NCBI RefSeq assembly: GCF_902833645.1
Contig: NZ_CADFGE010000007.1
Location: forward strand, 310,001-374,000
Origin: Paraburkholderia fungorum
GTDB taxonomy: Bacteria > Pseudomonadota > Gammaproteobacteria > Burkholderiales > Burkholderiaceae
Length of the DNA stretch: 64,000 nucleotides
Reading direction: 5' to 3'
The position numbers and the translations under genes were made by a program. Of the stretch, positions 43,722-52,896 are shown one piece after another. Below the pieces are notes generated by a model. That model saw only the letters and a list, made by a program, of their open reading frames with translations, did no database searches and was not told where the DNA came from. The stretch's first letter is position 1. Each line of letters starts with the position of its first letter.

Positions 43722-43877
43722 GAACAGGTCTCGATGAGGCGGGTTGCGTCAATGAGCGAAGAGCGCGCGAAGAGTGGGGCGGCGTATCAGTCAGGCGCCA
43801 ATCGGCGCGCATGACGACACCTGAAACGAGACCTGAGATGGGATCCAGGCGCGCGATCTGCTCGCGGCCTCGTTCGC

Positions 43878-44348
43878 TCAAACGCGATGATAGGGGTGAT
43901 TTTGCGTGATGGTCCACGCGCGGTAAAGCTGCTCGGCGAGCAGCACGCGGACCATGGCATGCGGCAGCGTCAGGCTGGAGACACGCAGCAGCATGTCGGC
44001 GCGCGCTTTCAGATCGGGATCGAGTCCGTCGGCGCCGCCGATCAGAAACGCCACGTCGCGAGCGTCCTGCTGCCAGCCGGGCAGGGCGGCGGCGAGCTGC
44101 ATCGTGGTCCAATCCTTGCCGCGTTCATCGAGCGCGACGATACGCGCGTTCTTCGGCAACGCGGCTTCGATTTTCTGCCGCTCGGCCGCCATCACGCTTT
44201 CGGCCGGCCGCCCCGACGAACGCTGCTCGGGCTTGATCTCGCGCAGCTCGATGCGCAGCTCGGGCGGCATGCGTTTCGCGTATTCGTCGAAGCCGGTGGC
44301 GATCCAGTCCGGCATCTTGTGGCCGACGGCGAGGATGTGCAGTTTCAT
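43878..44348 (-). CDS. rlmH: 23S rRNA (pseudouridine1915-N3)-methyltransferase RlmH
   Basis: A 156-residue SPOUT methyltransferase acting on assembled ribosomes at helix 69. MKLHILAVGHKMPDW is the standard N-terminus; the cofactor knot is seen as VAFLIGGADGLDP and LSLTLPHAMVRVLLAEQLYRAWTI-like sequence (here SSLTLPHAMVRVLL), ending in NHPYHR. It is 33 bases downstream of rsfS on the same strand, a near-universal pairing in proteobacteria. Confidence 0.97.
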   Translation of the reverse strand: MKLHILAVGHKMPDWIATGFDEYAKRMPPELRIELREIKPEQRSSGRPAESVMAAERQKIEAALPKNARIVALDERGKDWTTMQLAAALPGWQQDARDVAFLIGGADGLDPDLKARADMLLRVSSLTLPHAMVRVLLAEQLYRAWTITQNHPYHRV

Positions 44349-44381
44349 GACGGAAGCAATCGCTGATGACAGCCAACGCGC

Positions 44382-44837
44382 TTACTTGCGTGCGGTCGTC
44401 TTGCGCGCGGGCTTTTTCTTCGCAACCGGCGTTTCTTCCTCTTCGTCCTCGTCGTCGGGTTCGCTCGAACGCGCGCCGCCGAACGGGTCCGGCGTGGACA
44501 GCTTGATACGCACCGGCTTGTCACCCCAGATTTCTTCGAGGTTGTAGTACTGGCGCAGCGCCGGTTGCAGGATGTGCACGATCGCGTCGCCGCAATCGAC
44601 CAGCACCCATTCGCCGATGTCCTCGCCTTCGGTGCTGATGATGTCGCCGCCGTTTTCCTTGACGCTCTCGCGCACGCTCGAAGCGAGTGCCTTGGTCTGG
44701 CGATTCGAGGTGCCGGAGGCGACGATCACGCGATCGAACAGCGCGGTCAGGTGGCTGGTGTTGAACACCTTGATGTCTTGCGCTTTGACGTCTTCGAGGG
44801 CGTCGACGATCACGCGTTGCAGTTTGCGAATATCCAT
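44382..44837 (-). CDS. rsfS: Ribosome silencing factor RsfS
   Basis: A 151-residue protein of the RsfS/Iojap family that binds L14 and blocks subunit joining in stationary phase. The core MDIRKLQRVIVDALEDVKAQ and WVLVDCGDAIVHI motifs are clear. A charged C-terminal extension, acidic then Lys-rich (EDEEEE... KKKPARKTTARK), is longer than in enterics and common in Burkholderiaceae. ATG 44837 is the standard start, only four bases after the nadD stop codon, so the two genes are coupled. Confidence 0.96.
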   Translation of the reverse strand: MDIRKLQRVIVDALEDVKAQDIKVFNTSHLTALFDRVIVASGTSNRQTKALASSVRESVKENGGDIISTEGEDIGEWVLVDCGDAIVHILQPALRQYYNLEEIWGDKPVRIKLSTPDPFGGARSSEPDDEDEEEETPVAKKKPARKTTARK

Positions 44838-44841
44838 GGGG

Positions 44842-45585
44842 TTACCGGTGGTACAGATGATGTTGAAGAATATAGTCCCACACCGCGGTGGGGACATGGC
44901 TCGCGGCGGCCTGGTCTTGCGGTTCGTCGCCCACGTGGGCGAGTCGTTGGCTCACCTGTTCGCGCAGATGCGCGCGAATGTCGGTGGCCGAGACGTTGAA
45001 CGCAAGCGTCGTATCGATCAGCAAGTGGCCGCATGGCGTGGCTTGCAGAACGTCGGCGCGGGCACGGCGCGCGTCGATTTCTTTTGCGACCACGGGCGGA
45101 ATCGACGCAAGGTCGAAACCGGGACGCGTGGCCGCGCAAATATGAGCGAAGTCGAACAGATGACGCCAGTCGCGCCAGGTGTCGAGATGCACCAGTTGAT
45201 CCGCGCCGATCAGCAGCGCGATCGACGCATCCTGACCTTCGCGCTCACGCCACAACTGCAGCGTGTTGATCGTGTAGGTCGGGCCGTCGTGCTCGATCTC
45301 GTCGGTCGCCACCCGCACGGTGACGCCCGGCAGCACTAACGCGCCGGCCGCGGCGCGGGTCATGGCCAACCGGTGAACGGCTGCCGAGACGTCCGTTTTT
45401 TGCCACGGCTGGCCGGCGGGCAGCAGCACCAGCTCGGTCAGCTTCAGCACGTCGGCGAAACGCCGCGCGAGCGCGAGGTGGCCGTCGTGGATCGGGTCGA
45501 AAGTGCCGCCGAGCAATCCAATCCGGCGAGGCAGGGCGACAGGATGAGCGTTCGGCTTCAGGTGAAGATCCTTTGTCGTGGTCAC
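44842..45585 (-). CDS. nadD: Nicotinate-nucleotide adenylyltransferase
   Basis: A 247-residue enzyme converting nicotinate mononucleotide to deamido-NAD. It has the nucleotidyltransferase motif GGTFDPIHDGH near residue 26 and the ISATDIR-like motif seen as VSATDIRAHL in the C-terminal part. The annotated start is GTG 45585 without a good ribosome site; an AAGGA lies a few codons inside, so a slightly later initiation (at a CTG) cannot be excluded. It lies 27 bases after hemF in the same direction. Confidence 0.94.
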   Translation of the reverse strand: MTTTKDLHLKPNAHPVALPRRIGLLGGTFDPIHDGHLALARRFADVLKLTELVLLPAGQPWQKTDVSAAVHRLAMTRAAAGALVLPGVTVRVATDEIEHDGPTYTINTLQLWREREGQDASIALLIGADQLVHLDTWRDWRHLFDFAHICAATRPGFDLASIPPVVAKEIDARRARADVLQATPCGHLLIDTTLAFNVSATDIRAHLREQVSQRLAHVGDEPQDQAAASHVPTAVWDYILQHHLYHR

Positions 45586-45612
45586 GTGCAGTGCGGTGCG
45601 GGGCCTACCGCC

Positions 45613-46536
45613 TCACACCCACTCGCGCGGCACGAGAAAATCGCTGTAAAGACGCGCTTCCGGCGTGCCCGGTTCGGGCTGCCAGTTGTAGCGCCAGTTC
45701 ACCACAGGCGGCATCGACATCAGAATCGATTCGGTGCGTCCGCCGCTCTGCAGCCCAAACAGTGTGCCACGGTCGAAGACCAGATTGAACTCGACGTAGC
45801 GGCCGCGCCGGTATGCCTGGAAGTCCCGCTCCGCTTCGCCGTACGGAATGTTGCGGCGCTTTTCGATGATCGGCATGTACGCTTTGAGGAATCCCTCGCC
45901 GACGCTTTTCAGCATCGCGAACGACTGATCGAAGCCCGGCGCCGAGAAATCGTCGAAGAAAATCCCGCCGATGCCGCGTGGTTCGTTGCGGTGCTTGAGG
46001 AAAAAATACTCGTCGCACCAGCGCTTGAAACTCGGGTAGAGGTCCGCGCCGTAAGGCTGCAGCGCGTCGCGGCAGACCCGATGGAAATGCTGCGCGTCTT
46101 CCTCATAGCCGTAGTACGGCGTCAGATCCATGCCGCCGCCGAACCAGAACACCGGCTCTTCGCCGGCTTTGGTCGCGATCAGCAGACGCACGTTCATATG
46201 CACGGTCGGGCAGTGCGGATTGTGCGGATGCAGCACGAGCGAGACGCCCATGGCTTCGAAACCACGCCCGGCCAGTTGCGGGCGCGCAGCGCTCGCCGAA
46301 CCCGGCAACGCGTCGCCTGCGACGTCCGAAAAACCGATGCCGGCCCGCTCGAAGAAGTTGCCGCCTTCCAGAATCCGCGTGCAGCCGCCGCCGCGCAGCT
46401 TCTCGCCGGGGGCGCGCTGCCACGCGTCGGTCGCGAACGGCTGGCCGTCGAACGCGCCGAGCGTGTCCGCGATATGCGTTTGCAGGCCTTGCAGCCAGCT
46501 GCGCACGGCCTGTGCGTCGTAGCTCGAATCGGTCAT
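45613..46536 (-). CDS. hemF: Oxygen-dependent coproporphyrinogen III oxidase
   Basis: A 307-residue haem biosynthesis enzyme (coproporphyrinogen III to protoporphyrinogen IX, needs O2). Characteristic segments are the EGGNFFERAGIGFSDV strand, VHMNVRLLIA, FWFGGGMDLTPYYG and NLVFDRGTLFGLQSGGRTESIL. ATG 46536 (MTDSSYDAQAVRSWL) gives the family's normal length; the eight-residue upstream extension is not needed. The 241-base gap to purD holds no gene. Confidence 0.97.
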   Translation of the reverse strand: MTDSSYDAQAVRSWLQGLQTHIADTLGAFDGQPFATDAWQRAPGEKLRGGGCTRILEGGNFFERAGIGFSDVAGDALPGSASAARPQLAGRGFEAMGVSLVLHPHNPHCPTVHMNVRLLIATKAGEEPVFWFGGGMDLTPYYGYEEDAQHFHRVCRDALQPYGADLYPSFKRWCDEYFFLKHRNEPRGIGGIFFDDFSAPGFDQSFAMLKSVGEGFLKAYMPIIEKRRNIPYGEAERDFQAYRRGRYVEFNLVFDRGTLFGLQSGGRTESILMSMPPVVNWRYNWQPEPGTPEARLYSDFLVPREWV

Positions 46537-46777
46537 GAATGCAGGTGCTGAGGGCGGCACGCTGGTCGCGCCGCGGGTTCTTCGTGAAGGGCGAGGGCCG
46601 GGCCTGCGTCAGGATTTTCCTGCGAAGGCGCGGCGCTACGGTCATTCCGGTCATTCGCGCCGGGTGACACGCCGGTCAAACGGCGCGCGCCCACCGGGAA
46701 CGATGGGCTCCGCAACGATCGCGAAAACCCGCAGTGTAGCGCCGTTGGCGCGGCACGCGGGCAAGTGGGGCTGTGGC

Positions 46778-48076
46778 TTAGTGCTTGCCGTCGGTCTTGA
46801 CGTCGTGCTTGCGGTTCAACGCGCGGTAGCCGATGTCGCGGCGATACTGCATGCCGTCGAACGAGATCTGGTTGATCGTCTCGTACGCGACCGATTGCGC
46901 GCTGCGCACCGAATCCGCCAGACCGACCACGCACAACACGCGGCCGCCCGAGGTGGTCAGCTTGCCGTCCTTCAGGGTGGTGCCGGCGTGGAACGTGACC
47001 GAGTCCGCGGTTTCGGCCGGGATATCGCTGATCCGGTCACCCTTGCGCGGCGTGTCCGGATAGTTGTGCGCGGCGAGCACCACGCCCAGCGCGGTACGGC
47101 GGTCCCATTCGAGTTCGATCGTATCGAGCGTGCCGGCGATAGCCTGTTCGACCACCTTCGAGAAGTCGCCTTTCAGCCGCGCCATGATCGGCTGCGTTTC
47201 CGGGTCGCCCATCCGGCAGTTGAACTCGAGCGTTTTCGGATTGCCCTGCGCGTCGATCATCAGGCCGGCGTACAGAAAACCGGTGAAGCGGATGCCTTCT
47301 TTCTCCATGCCACGCACGGTCGGCTGGATGATTTCGCGCATCACGCGCGCATGCAGTTGCGGCGTGACGATCGGTGCGGGCGAATACGCGCCCATGCCGC
47401 CGGTGTTCGGACCCTGGTCTCCGTCGAGCAGACGCTTGTGGTCCTGGCTCGAGGCGAGTGCCAGCACATGCTTGCCGTCCACCATCACGATGAAGCTGGC
47501 TTCCTCGCCGGTGAGGAATTCCTCGATCACGACACGCGCGCCGGCATCGCCCAGCTTGTTGTCCGACAGCATCATGTCGACCGCGGCGTGCGCTTCTTCC
47601 AGCGTTTGCGCAACCACCACGCCCTTGCCGGCGGCGAGGCCGTCGGCCTTGATTACGATCGGCGCGCCCTTGGCATCCAGATACGCGTGCGCGGCGGCGA
47701 CGTCGGCGAAGGTTTCGTATTCGGCGGTCGGGATCGCATGGCGCTTCATGAACGCCTTGGCAAAATCCTTCGAGCTTTCGAGTTGCGCGGCTTCCTTGCT
47801 CGGTCCGAAAATCTTCAGGCCGCGCGAGCGGAACAGGTTGACGATTCCCGCGGCGAGCGGCCCTTCCGGCCCGACCAGCGTGAAGGCGATCTGTTCTTTC
47901 TCGACGAAATCAGCGAGTTCGGCCGGATCCGTGATGTCGATGTTGCGCAGACGCTCGTCCTGGGCGGTGCCGCCGTTGCCGGGAGCAACATAGACGAGCT
48001 GAACCCGTGGCGATTGCGCGAGCTTCCATGCGAGCGCATGTTCGCGACCGCCGGAACCGACGACGAGTAACTTCAT
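46778..48076 (-). CDS. purD: Phosphoribosylamine-glycine ligase
   Basis: A 432-residue ATP-grasp enzyme, second step of purine synthesis (GAR synthetase). It starts with the N-domain MKLLVVGSGGREHALAWKL, then VGPEGPLAAGIV, the ATP-grasp region with VIKADGLAAGKGVVVA, and the metal-binding EFNCRMGDPETQ. Complete and of usual length. It lies between hemF and yebC in the typical Burkholderia order, all on the minus strand; the 266-base gap to yebC makes co-transcription uncertain. Confidence 0.97.
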   Translation of the reverse strand: MKLLVVGSGGREHALAWKLAQSPRVQLVYVAPGNGGTAQDERLRNIDITDPAELADFVEKEQIAFTLVGPEGPLAAGIVNLFRSRGLKIFGPSKEAAQLESSKDFAKAFMKRHAIPTAEYETFADVAAAHAYLDAKGAPIVIKADGLAAGKGVVVAQTLEEAHAAVDMMLSDNKLGDAGARVVIEEFLTGEEASFIVMVDGKHVLALASSQDHKRLLDGDQGPNTGGMGAYSPAPIVTPQLHARVMREIIQPTVRGMEKEGIRFTGFLYAGLMIDAQGNPKTLEFNCRMGDPETQPIMARLKGDFSKVVEQAIAGTLDTIELEWDRRTALGVVLAAHNYPDTPRKGDRISDIPAETADSVTFHAGTTLKDGKLTTSGGRVLCVVGLADSVRSAQSVAYETINQISFDGMQYRRDIGYRALNRKHDVKTDGKH

Positions 48077-48342
48077 GTGAATCCCCGAGACTTAAAAACC
48101 ATAAACGGCTGAAGCATGACGCCTAGCCGTGGAATAACAGCAAGGTTTGCGATGGGCCCGCAGCCGGACAACGGCGCAGGGCACATGGCGAACCCGGGTG
48201 GAGGCGGTGCCGCAGGGTCCAAACCCAACGCCCGGCCAATACGCCCGTTCAGCGGCAACGCGAGGGCCCGCGAGGGCCAACCGGCGGCGCGGGCGTGGGC
48301 TGGCTCGATGCCGAACCACGCGCCGGGCGCCGCCCGGCACGC

Positions 48343-49071
48343 TCACTCGTCGGCGATCGCGGCGTTTGTATAGACTTCCTGCACGTCGTCCAGATTTTCC
48401 AGTGCGTCGAGCAGCTTCTGCATTTTCACCGCGTCTTCGCCCGTGAATTCGACTTCCGTCTGAGGTTTCATCGTGACCTCGGCCACTTCGGCCTTGAAGC
48501 CCGCCGCCTCGAGCGCGGACTTCACCTTCGGGAAATCGTTCGGCGGGCACAGCACCTCGATGCTGCCGTCTTCGTTCGTGAGCACGTCGTCGGCGCCGGC
48601 TTCGAGGGCGGCTTCCATCAGCTTGTCTTCCGGCGTGTCGGGTCCGAACAGGAACTGGCCGACGTGATCGAACATGAACGACACCGAGCCGTCCGTGCCC
48701 ATGTTGCCGCCGTTCTTCGAGAACGCGTGACGCACGTCCGCCACCGTACGGGTGCGGTTGTCGGTCATGGTGTCCACGATTACCGCCGCGCCGCCGATGC
48801 CGTAGCCCTCGTAGCGGATTTCTTCGTAGTTTGCGCCGTCGACACCGCCCACACCGCGCTGGATCGCACGGTTGACGTTATCTTTCGGCATGTTGGCGTC
48901 GTACGCCTTTTCGACGGCGAGCCGCAGACGCGGGTTCGAGTCGATATCGCCGCCGCCCATGCGGGCCGCCACCTGAATTTCCTTGATGAGCCGCGTCCAG
49001 ACCTTACCGCGCTTGGCGTCGGCCGCTGCTTTCTTATGCTTGATGTTGGCCCATTTCGAATGACCCGCCAT
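48343..49071 (-). CDS. YebC/PmpR-family protein
   Basis: A 242-residue protein of the YebC/TACO1 family, starting MAGHSKWANIKHKKAAADAKRG. Members act as DNA-binding regulators or, as shown more recently, help translation of proline-rich stretches; the present one cannot be assigned to either. The GYGIGGAAVIVDTMTDNRTRT and acidic EFTGEDAVKMQKLLDALE segments are conserved. ATG 49071 is the universal start. Confidence 0.95.
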   Translation of the reverse strand: MAGHSKWANIKHKKAAADAKRGKVWTRLIKEIQVAARMGGGDIDSNPRLRLAVEKAYDANMPKDNVNRAIQRGVGGVDGANYEEIRYEGYGIGGAAVIVDTMTDNRTRTVADVRHAFSKNGGNMGTDGSVSFMFDHVGQFLFGPDTPEDKLMEAALEAGADDVLTNEDGSIEVLCPPNDFPKVKSALEAAGFKAEVAEVTMKPQTEVEFTGEDAVKMQKLLDALENLDDVQEVYTNAAIADE

Positions 49072-49520
49072 ACCTTTCTCCGTCGCGCGCGCCACTGGGC
49101 GCACGCATAGTGCAATTGTCGTTGCGATGTCGGGCGCTTGCGCGTGTGAATGCGACCTTGCGCCTCGATGTCAAACCGCTCGGCGCCGGACCGCCCGGTG
49201 TCAGGCCTTCATCAGCTTGATCGCGCCCCGCGAGGCCCGGCAAGCGGAGCCGAAAGCCGGCAGCGCGGTTGGAGACGGGGCAGTGCGGTCAGCGGGGGCT
49301 CAGCGGCGCCTCAAGCGCGCCGGTTCCGGCAGGTCCCGCGTAAAGGCGCGATGCACCGGGTGGCAGTGCAAGTCGAGCCGCTCTTTGAGCGGATTCGAAT
49401 TTTATCACGCCGTGAGGGCGCGGCAGAGGGGCGCGTAGCGTGAAACAGCGTGGAAACGGTTCATCAACCGGCGGCGGCCGCGTTTTGTACGCGCCGCCGC
49501 TCGATTTTCTCAGTCCGCCG
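49072..49520. other. GC-rich gap between yebC and upp
   Basis: No gene is supported; open frames here have Arg/Ala/Pro shadow composition. Near its right end, GGCGGCCGCGT (49473-49483) and ACGCGCCGCC (49489-49498) form a 10-bp stem with one bulged C, which may serve as the upp 3' end on the minus strand. Confidence 0.45.
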
Positions 49521-50171
49521 TCAGTTTTTCGTGCCGAACAGGCGATCGCCGGCGTCGCCGAGACCCGGCACGATGTAGGCGTGCTCGTTCAGATGCGAAT
49601 CGAGCGACGCGACGTACAGCTTGACGTCGGGATGGGCGTCCTGGAACACCTGCACGCCTTCGGGCGCCGCCACCAACGCGAGGAACAGGATGTTTTCGCC
49701 GGCCACGTTGCGGCGCTTGAGCACGTCCACGGCGTGCACGGCCGAATAACCGGTCGCGACCATCGGATCGCACAGAATGAACACGCGGTCCTCCAGATCC
49801 GGCAGGCGCACCAGATACTCCACCGGGCGGTGGTCCTCGGCGCGATAGACGCCGATATGGCCCACCCGCGCCGACGGCACCAGCTCCAGCAGGCCGTCCG
49901 ACATGCCGATGCCGGCACGCAGCACCGGCACGATCGCCAGCTTCTTGCCGGCGATCACGGGTGCGTCGATGTCGACCAGCGGTGTGGTGATGCGGCGCGT
50001 GGTCATCGGCAGGTTACGGGTGATTTCGTAACCCATCAGTAGCGTGATTTCGCGCAGCAGTTCGCGGAATGTGCGGGTTGAGGTGTCCCGGTCGCGCATA
50101 TGCGACAGCTTGTGCTGGATCAGCGGGTGATCGAGGATGAAAAGATTGGGAAAACGGCTGTCCTGAGTCAT
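49521..50171 (-). CDS. upp: Uracil phosphoribosyltransferase
   Basis: A 216-residue salvage enzyme making UMP from uracil and PRPP. The PRPP-binding motif is seen as VFILCDPMVATGYSAVHAV, with the uracil-binding AYIVPGLGDAGDRLFGT at the C-terminus. MTQDSRFPNLFILDHPLIQHK from ATG 50171 is the family N-terminus. It is divergent from the SDR gene, with a 19-bp inverted repeat between. Confidence 0.97.
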   Translation of the reverse strand: MTQDSRFPNLFILDHPLIQHKLSHMRDRDTSTRTFRELLREITLLMGYEITRNLPMTTRRITTPLVDIDAPVIAGKKLAIVPVLRAGIGMSDGLLELVPSARVGHIGVYRAEDHRPVEYLVRLPDLEDRVFILCDPMVATGYSAVHAVDVLKRRNVAGENILFLALVAAPEGVQVFQDAHPDVKLYVASLDSHLNEHAYIVPGLGDAGDRLFGTKN

Positions 50172-50317
50172 GGCGGGGGCGCAAGCGGCGGCTAGAGGGA
50201 TCGGTTTGGCGCGCCGCCCGGCCGGAAACCGGCTGACGGACGCGCCACGGCGCAAGTTTACCGAAAGAGTGGCGCCGGAAGATACCGGAGATTGCAGGGG
50301 CCCGGCACAGTCCGGCA

Positions 50318-50336
50318 CCGATTCTTCTAGAATCGG
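50318..50336. promoter_or_regulatory. 19-bp inverted repeat in the upp/SDR divergent promoter region
   Basis: CCGATTCT (50318-50325), spacer TCT, AGAATCGG (50329-50336). The right arm overlaps TAGAAT (50328-50333), a possible -10 for the SDR gene, so a repressor could bind here. No binding protein is identified. Confidence 0.45.
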
Positions 50337-50406
50337 GGGAAACTTTGCCGCCATTGGGCAACCGCGGGAGTGTTCCGCGCCACGATTACGTCACAAGGAT
50401 ACGCAC

Positions 50407-51189
50407 ATGGACATGGGAATCGCAGGACGCACCGCGCTGGTTTGCGCGGCCAGCAAGGGACTGGGGCGCGGCTGCGCGGAAGCGCTGGCAGCCGAAGGCG
50501 TCAATCTGACGATCGTCGCGCGCACGCAGGAGACGCTGGAGGCAACCGCCGCGGAGATTCGCAAGCAGAGCGGTGTTGAAGTGAAGACCGTGGCGTGCGA
50601 CATCACCACGCCCGAAGGACGTGCCGCGGCGCTCGCCGCCTGTCCGCAGCCGGACATTCTGGTCAACAACGCCGGTGGCCCGCCGCCGGGCGATTTTCGC
50701 AACTTCACGCACGAGGACTGGATTCGCGCGCTGGAGAGCAACATGCTCACGCCGATCGAGCTGATCCGCGCGACTATCGACGGGATGAGCGAGCGCGGCT
50801 ACGGGCGCATCGTCAATATCACGAGTTCGGCGGTCAAGGCGCCGATCGACGTGCTCGGCCTGTCCAACGGCGCGCGCTCGGGGCTGACCGGCTTCGTGGC
50901 GGGACTGGCGCGCAGCAAGGTGGCCGCCACGGGCGTGACGATCAACAACCTGCTGCCGGGGCTGTTCGACACCGACCGCATCGCCACCACCTTCGCGGCG
51001 CAGGCCAAGGCGCAAAACATTTCCGTCGACGAAGCGCGCAAGCAGCGCATGAAGACGATTCCCGCCGGCCGTTTCGGCAATCGCGACGAATTCGGCCGTG
51101 CCTGCGCGTTTCTGTGCAGCGTGCATGCCGGCTATATCACCGGCCAGAACTGGCTGGTCGATGGCGGTGCCTACCCGGGCACGTTCTGA
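50407..51189 (+). CDS. Short-chain dehydrogenase/reductase lacking the YxxxK motif
   Basis: A 260-residue Rossmann-fold protein. The cofactor motif (CAASKGLGRG, residues 13-22), the structural LVNNAGG (85-91) and the catalytic Ser region NITSSAVK (137-144) are present. However, the Tyr and Lys expected about 13 residues later are missing; the sequence there reads VLGLSNGARSGLTGF. Such divergent SDRs are known from memory in Burkholderia, annotated as 3-oxoacyl-ACP reductase, but enzymatic activity is open. AAGGA seven bases upstream supports ATG 50407. It is followed 76 bases later by mgsA. Confidence 0.88.
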   Translation: MDMGIAGRTALVCAASKGLGRGCAEALAAEGVNLTIVARTQETLEATAAEIRKQSGVEVKTVACDITTPEGRAAALAACPQPDILVNNAGGPPPGDFRNFTHEDWIRALESNMLTPIELIRATIDGMSERGYGRIVNITSSAVKAPIDVLGLSNGARSGLTGFVAGLARSKVAATGVTINNLLPGLFDTDRIATTFAAQAKAQNISVDEARKQRMKTIPAGRFGNRDEFGRACAFLCSVHAGYITGQNWLVDGGAYPGTF

Positions 51190-51265
51190 ACGGTCCCTTT
51201 CGAAGCACCGCCATCGCTCTTTACTACAACAACGACAATCACAACGGTTTCAGGAGTCTTACGTC

Positions 51266-51655
51266 ATGACCACCCGTATTGCGCTGATCGCGCACGATCA
51301 CAAGAAAGACGACATCGTCAAACTGGCCGGCGAATACGTCGATACGCTGAGGCGCTGCGACATCATCGCGACCGGTACTACCGGCACGCGCATTAGCGAC
51401 GCGCATGGCCTCACGGTCGAGCGCATGTTGTCCGGCCCGCACGGTGGCGACCTGCAGATCGGCGCGCAACTCGCGGAAGGGCGAGTGGACATGGTGATCT
51501 TTCTGCGCGACCCAATGACGCCGCAGCCGCACGAACCGGATATCAACGCGCTGGTGCGTGCCTGCGACGTTCACAATATTCCGTGCGCCACCAACATTTC
51601 CACCGCGCGCATGATTCTCGACGTGCTGACCTTGCGCCTCACGCAGCAGGTCTGA
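51266..51655 (+). CDS. mgsA: Methylglyoxal synthase
   Basis: A 129-residue enzyme converting dihydroxyacetone phosphate to methylglyoxal, a bypass of lower glycolysis when phosphate is limiting. IALIAHDHKKDD, the phosphate-binding TGTTGT, SGPHGGDLQIGAQ and FLRDPMTPQPHEPDI motifs are all present. CAGGAG precedes ATG 51266. It lies between the SDR and quinone reductase genes in the same direction; with carbonyl-reducing neighbours this could be a small aldehyde-handling operon, which is inference. Confidence 0.96.
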   Translation: MTTRIALIAHDHKKDDIVKLAGEYVDTLRRCDIIATGTTGTRISDAHGLTVERMLSGPHGGDLQIGAQLAEGRVDMVIFLRDPMTPQPHEPDINALVRACDVHNIPCATNISTARMILDVLTLRLTQQV

Positions 51656-51708
51656 ATCAATCCCGCGGCGCTTCACGCTCACACTGGATCACACATCAAG
51701 GAGACATG

Positions 51709-52683
51709 ATGGTCAAAGCAATCCGATTCGACAAAACCGGCGGCCCGGAAGTGATGAAATGGGTCGACGTCGAAGTAGGCGAGCCGGGCGCGGGCGAGAT
51801 CCGCGTCAAGCAGAACGCGGTCGGTTTGAACTATATCGACGTGTATTTCCGCACGGGTCTTTATCCGTTGCCGCTGCCGGGCGGTCTGGGCATGGAGGCG
51901 GCCGGCGAGGTGACGGCGGTCGGTACCGGAGTGACGGGGCTGAAGGCCGGCGACCGGGTGGCCTACGTTGCGCGTCCGCCGGGCGCCTATGCGCAGGAGC
52001 GCGTGCTGTCCGCGGCGCAAGTGGTCAAGGTGCCCGACGCGGTGAGCGACGAGCAGGCGGCCTCCGTGATGCTGCAAGGTCTGACCGCGCAGTATCTGCT
52101 GCGCCGTACCTATCCGGTGAAAGCCGGCGACACGATCCTGATTCAGGCGGCGGCCGGCGGCGTCGGCTTGCTGGCCTGCCAGTGGGCGAAGGCGTTGGGC
52201 GCGACAGTGATCGGCACGGTCGGCTCCGACGAAAAGGCCGAAATCGCCAAGGCGCACGGCTGCGACCATGCGATTGTCTATACGCGGGAAAACTTCACGA
52301 AGCGGGTGCGCGAGATCACCAACGGCGCGGGCGTGCCGGTGGTGTACGACTCGATCGGTAAAGATACGTTTACGGCTTCGCTCGATTGCCTCGCACCGCT
52401 TGGCATATTCGTGAGCTTCGGCAATGCATCGGGCCCGTTGCCGCCGATCGACTCGTCCGAATTCGCCGGCCGCGGCTCGCTGTTCTTTACGCGCCCCACG
52501 CTGTTTACGTACATCGCGAAGCGTGCCGATTACGAGGCAATGTCGGCTGAACTCTTCGGCATGCTGGTGTCGGGCAAGGTGAAGAGCAGCATCAATCAGC
52601 GTTATCCGTTGGCGGAAGTGGGGCGCGCGCATGCGGATCTCGAAGGCCGCCGCACGACCGGCTCGACGATTCTGCTGCCGTAA
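51709..52683 (+). CDS. Quinone oxidoreductase (zeta-crystallin type MDR)
   Basis: A 324-residue NADPH-dependent zinc-free medium-chain reductase. An N-terminal GroES-like domain (VKAIRFDKTGGPEVMKW, NYIDVYFRTGLY) is followed by the Rossmann domain with the glycine motif AAAGGVGLLACQWAKALGA. There are no zinc-ligand cysteines in the usual places. Of two adjacent ATGs, 51709 is favoured because AAGGAG (51698-51703) is five bases away, against two for 51706. A 7-bp hairpin (GCCCGCG 52702-52708 with CGCGGGC 52715-52721) after the stop may end the transcript. Confidence 0.93.
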   Translation: MVKAIRFDKTGGPEVMKWVDVEVGEPGAGEIRVKQNAVGLNYIDVYFRTGLYPLPLPGGLGMEAAGEVTAVGTGVTGLKAGDRVAYVARPPGAYAQERVLSAAQVVKVPDAVSDEQAASVMLQGLTAQYLLRRTYPVKAGDTILIQAAAGGVGLLACQWAKALGATVIGTVGSDEKAEIAKAHGCDHAIVYTRENFTKRVREITNGAGVPVVYDSIGKDTFTASLDCLAPLGIFVSFGNASGPLPPIDSSEFAGRGSLFFTRPTLFTYIAKRADYEAMSAELFGMLVSGKVKSSINQRYPLAEVGRAHADLEGRRTTGSTILLP

Positions 52684-52896
52684 TGCCTGACTGACTGACC
52701 GGCCCGCGCCGCGCCGCGGGCTTGTGCCGGCCGGTCAATTCGACGCTTCGCCGGCCGCTCCGGCCCACAGAAGACGCGTGGGTCTGCGCGTCGAGCCGCA
52801 CCAGCGCGGTCTTTACAGCCCTTTCCATCCGATCCCGACCGACCGGCGCGCTGAGTCAATCGACTCGAGCGCGGCGCATCGCTGCCGCCGCGATCG

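Noticed and set aside
49150..49443. Plus-strand 97-codon frame between yebC and upp
   Set aside because: Arg/Pro/Ser-rich, no ribosome site; typical random frame in GC-rich DNA.
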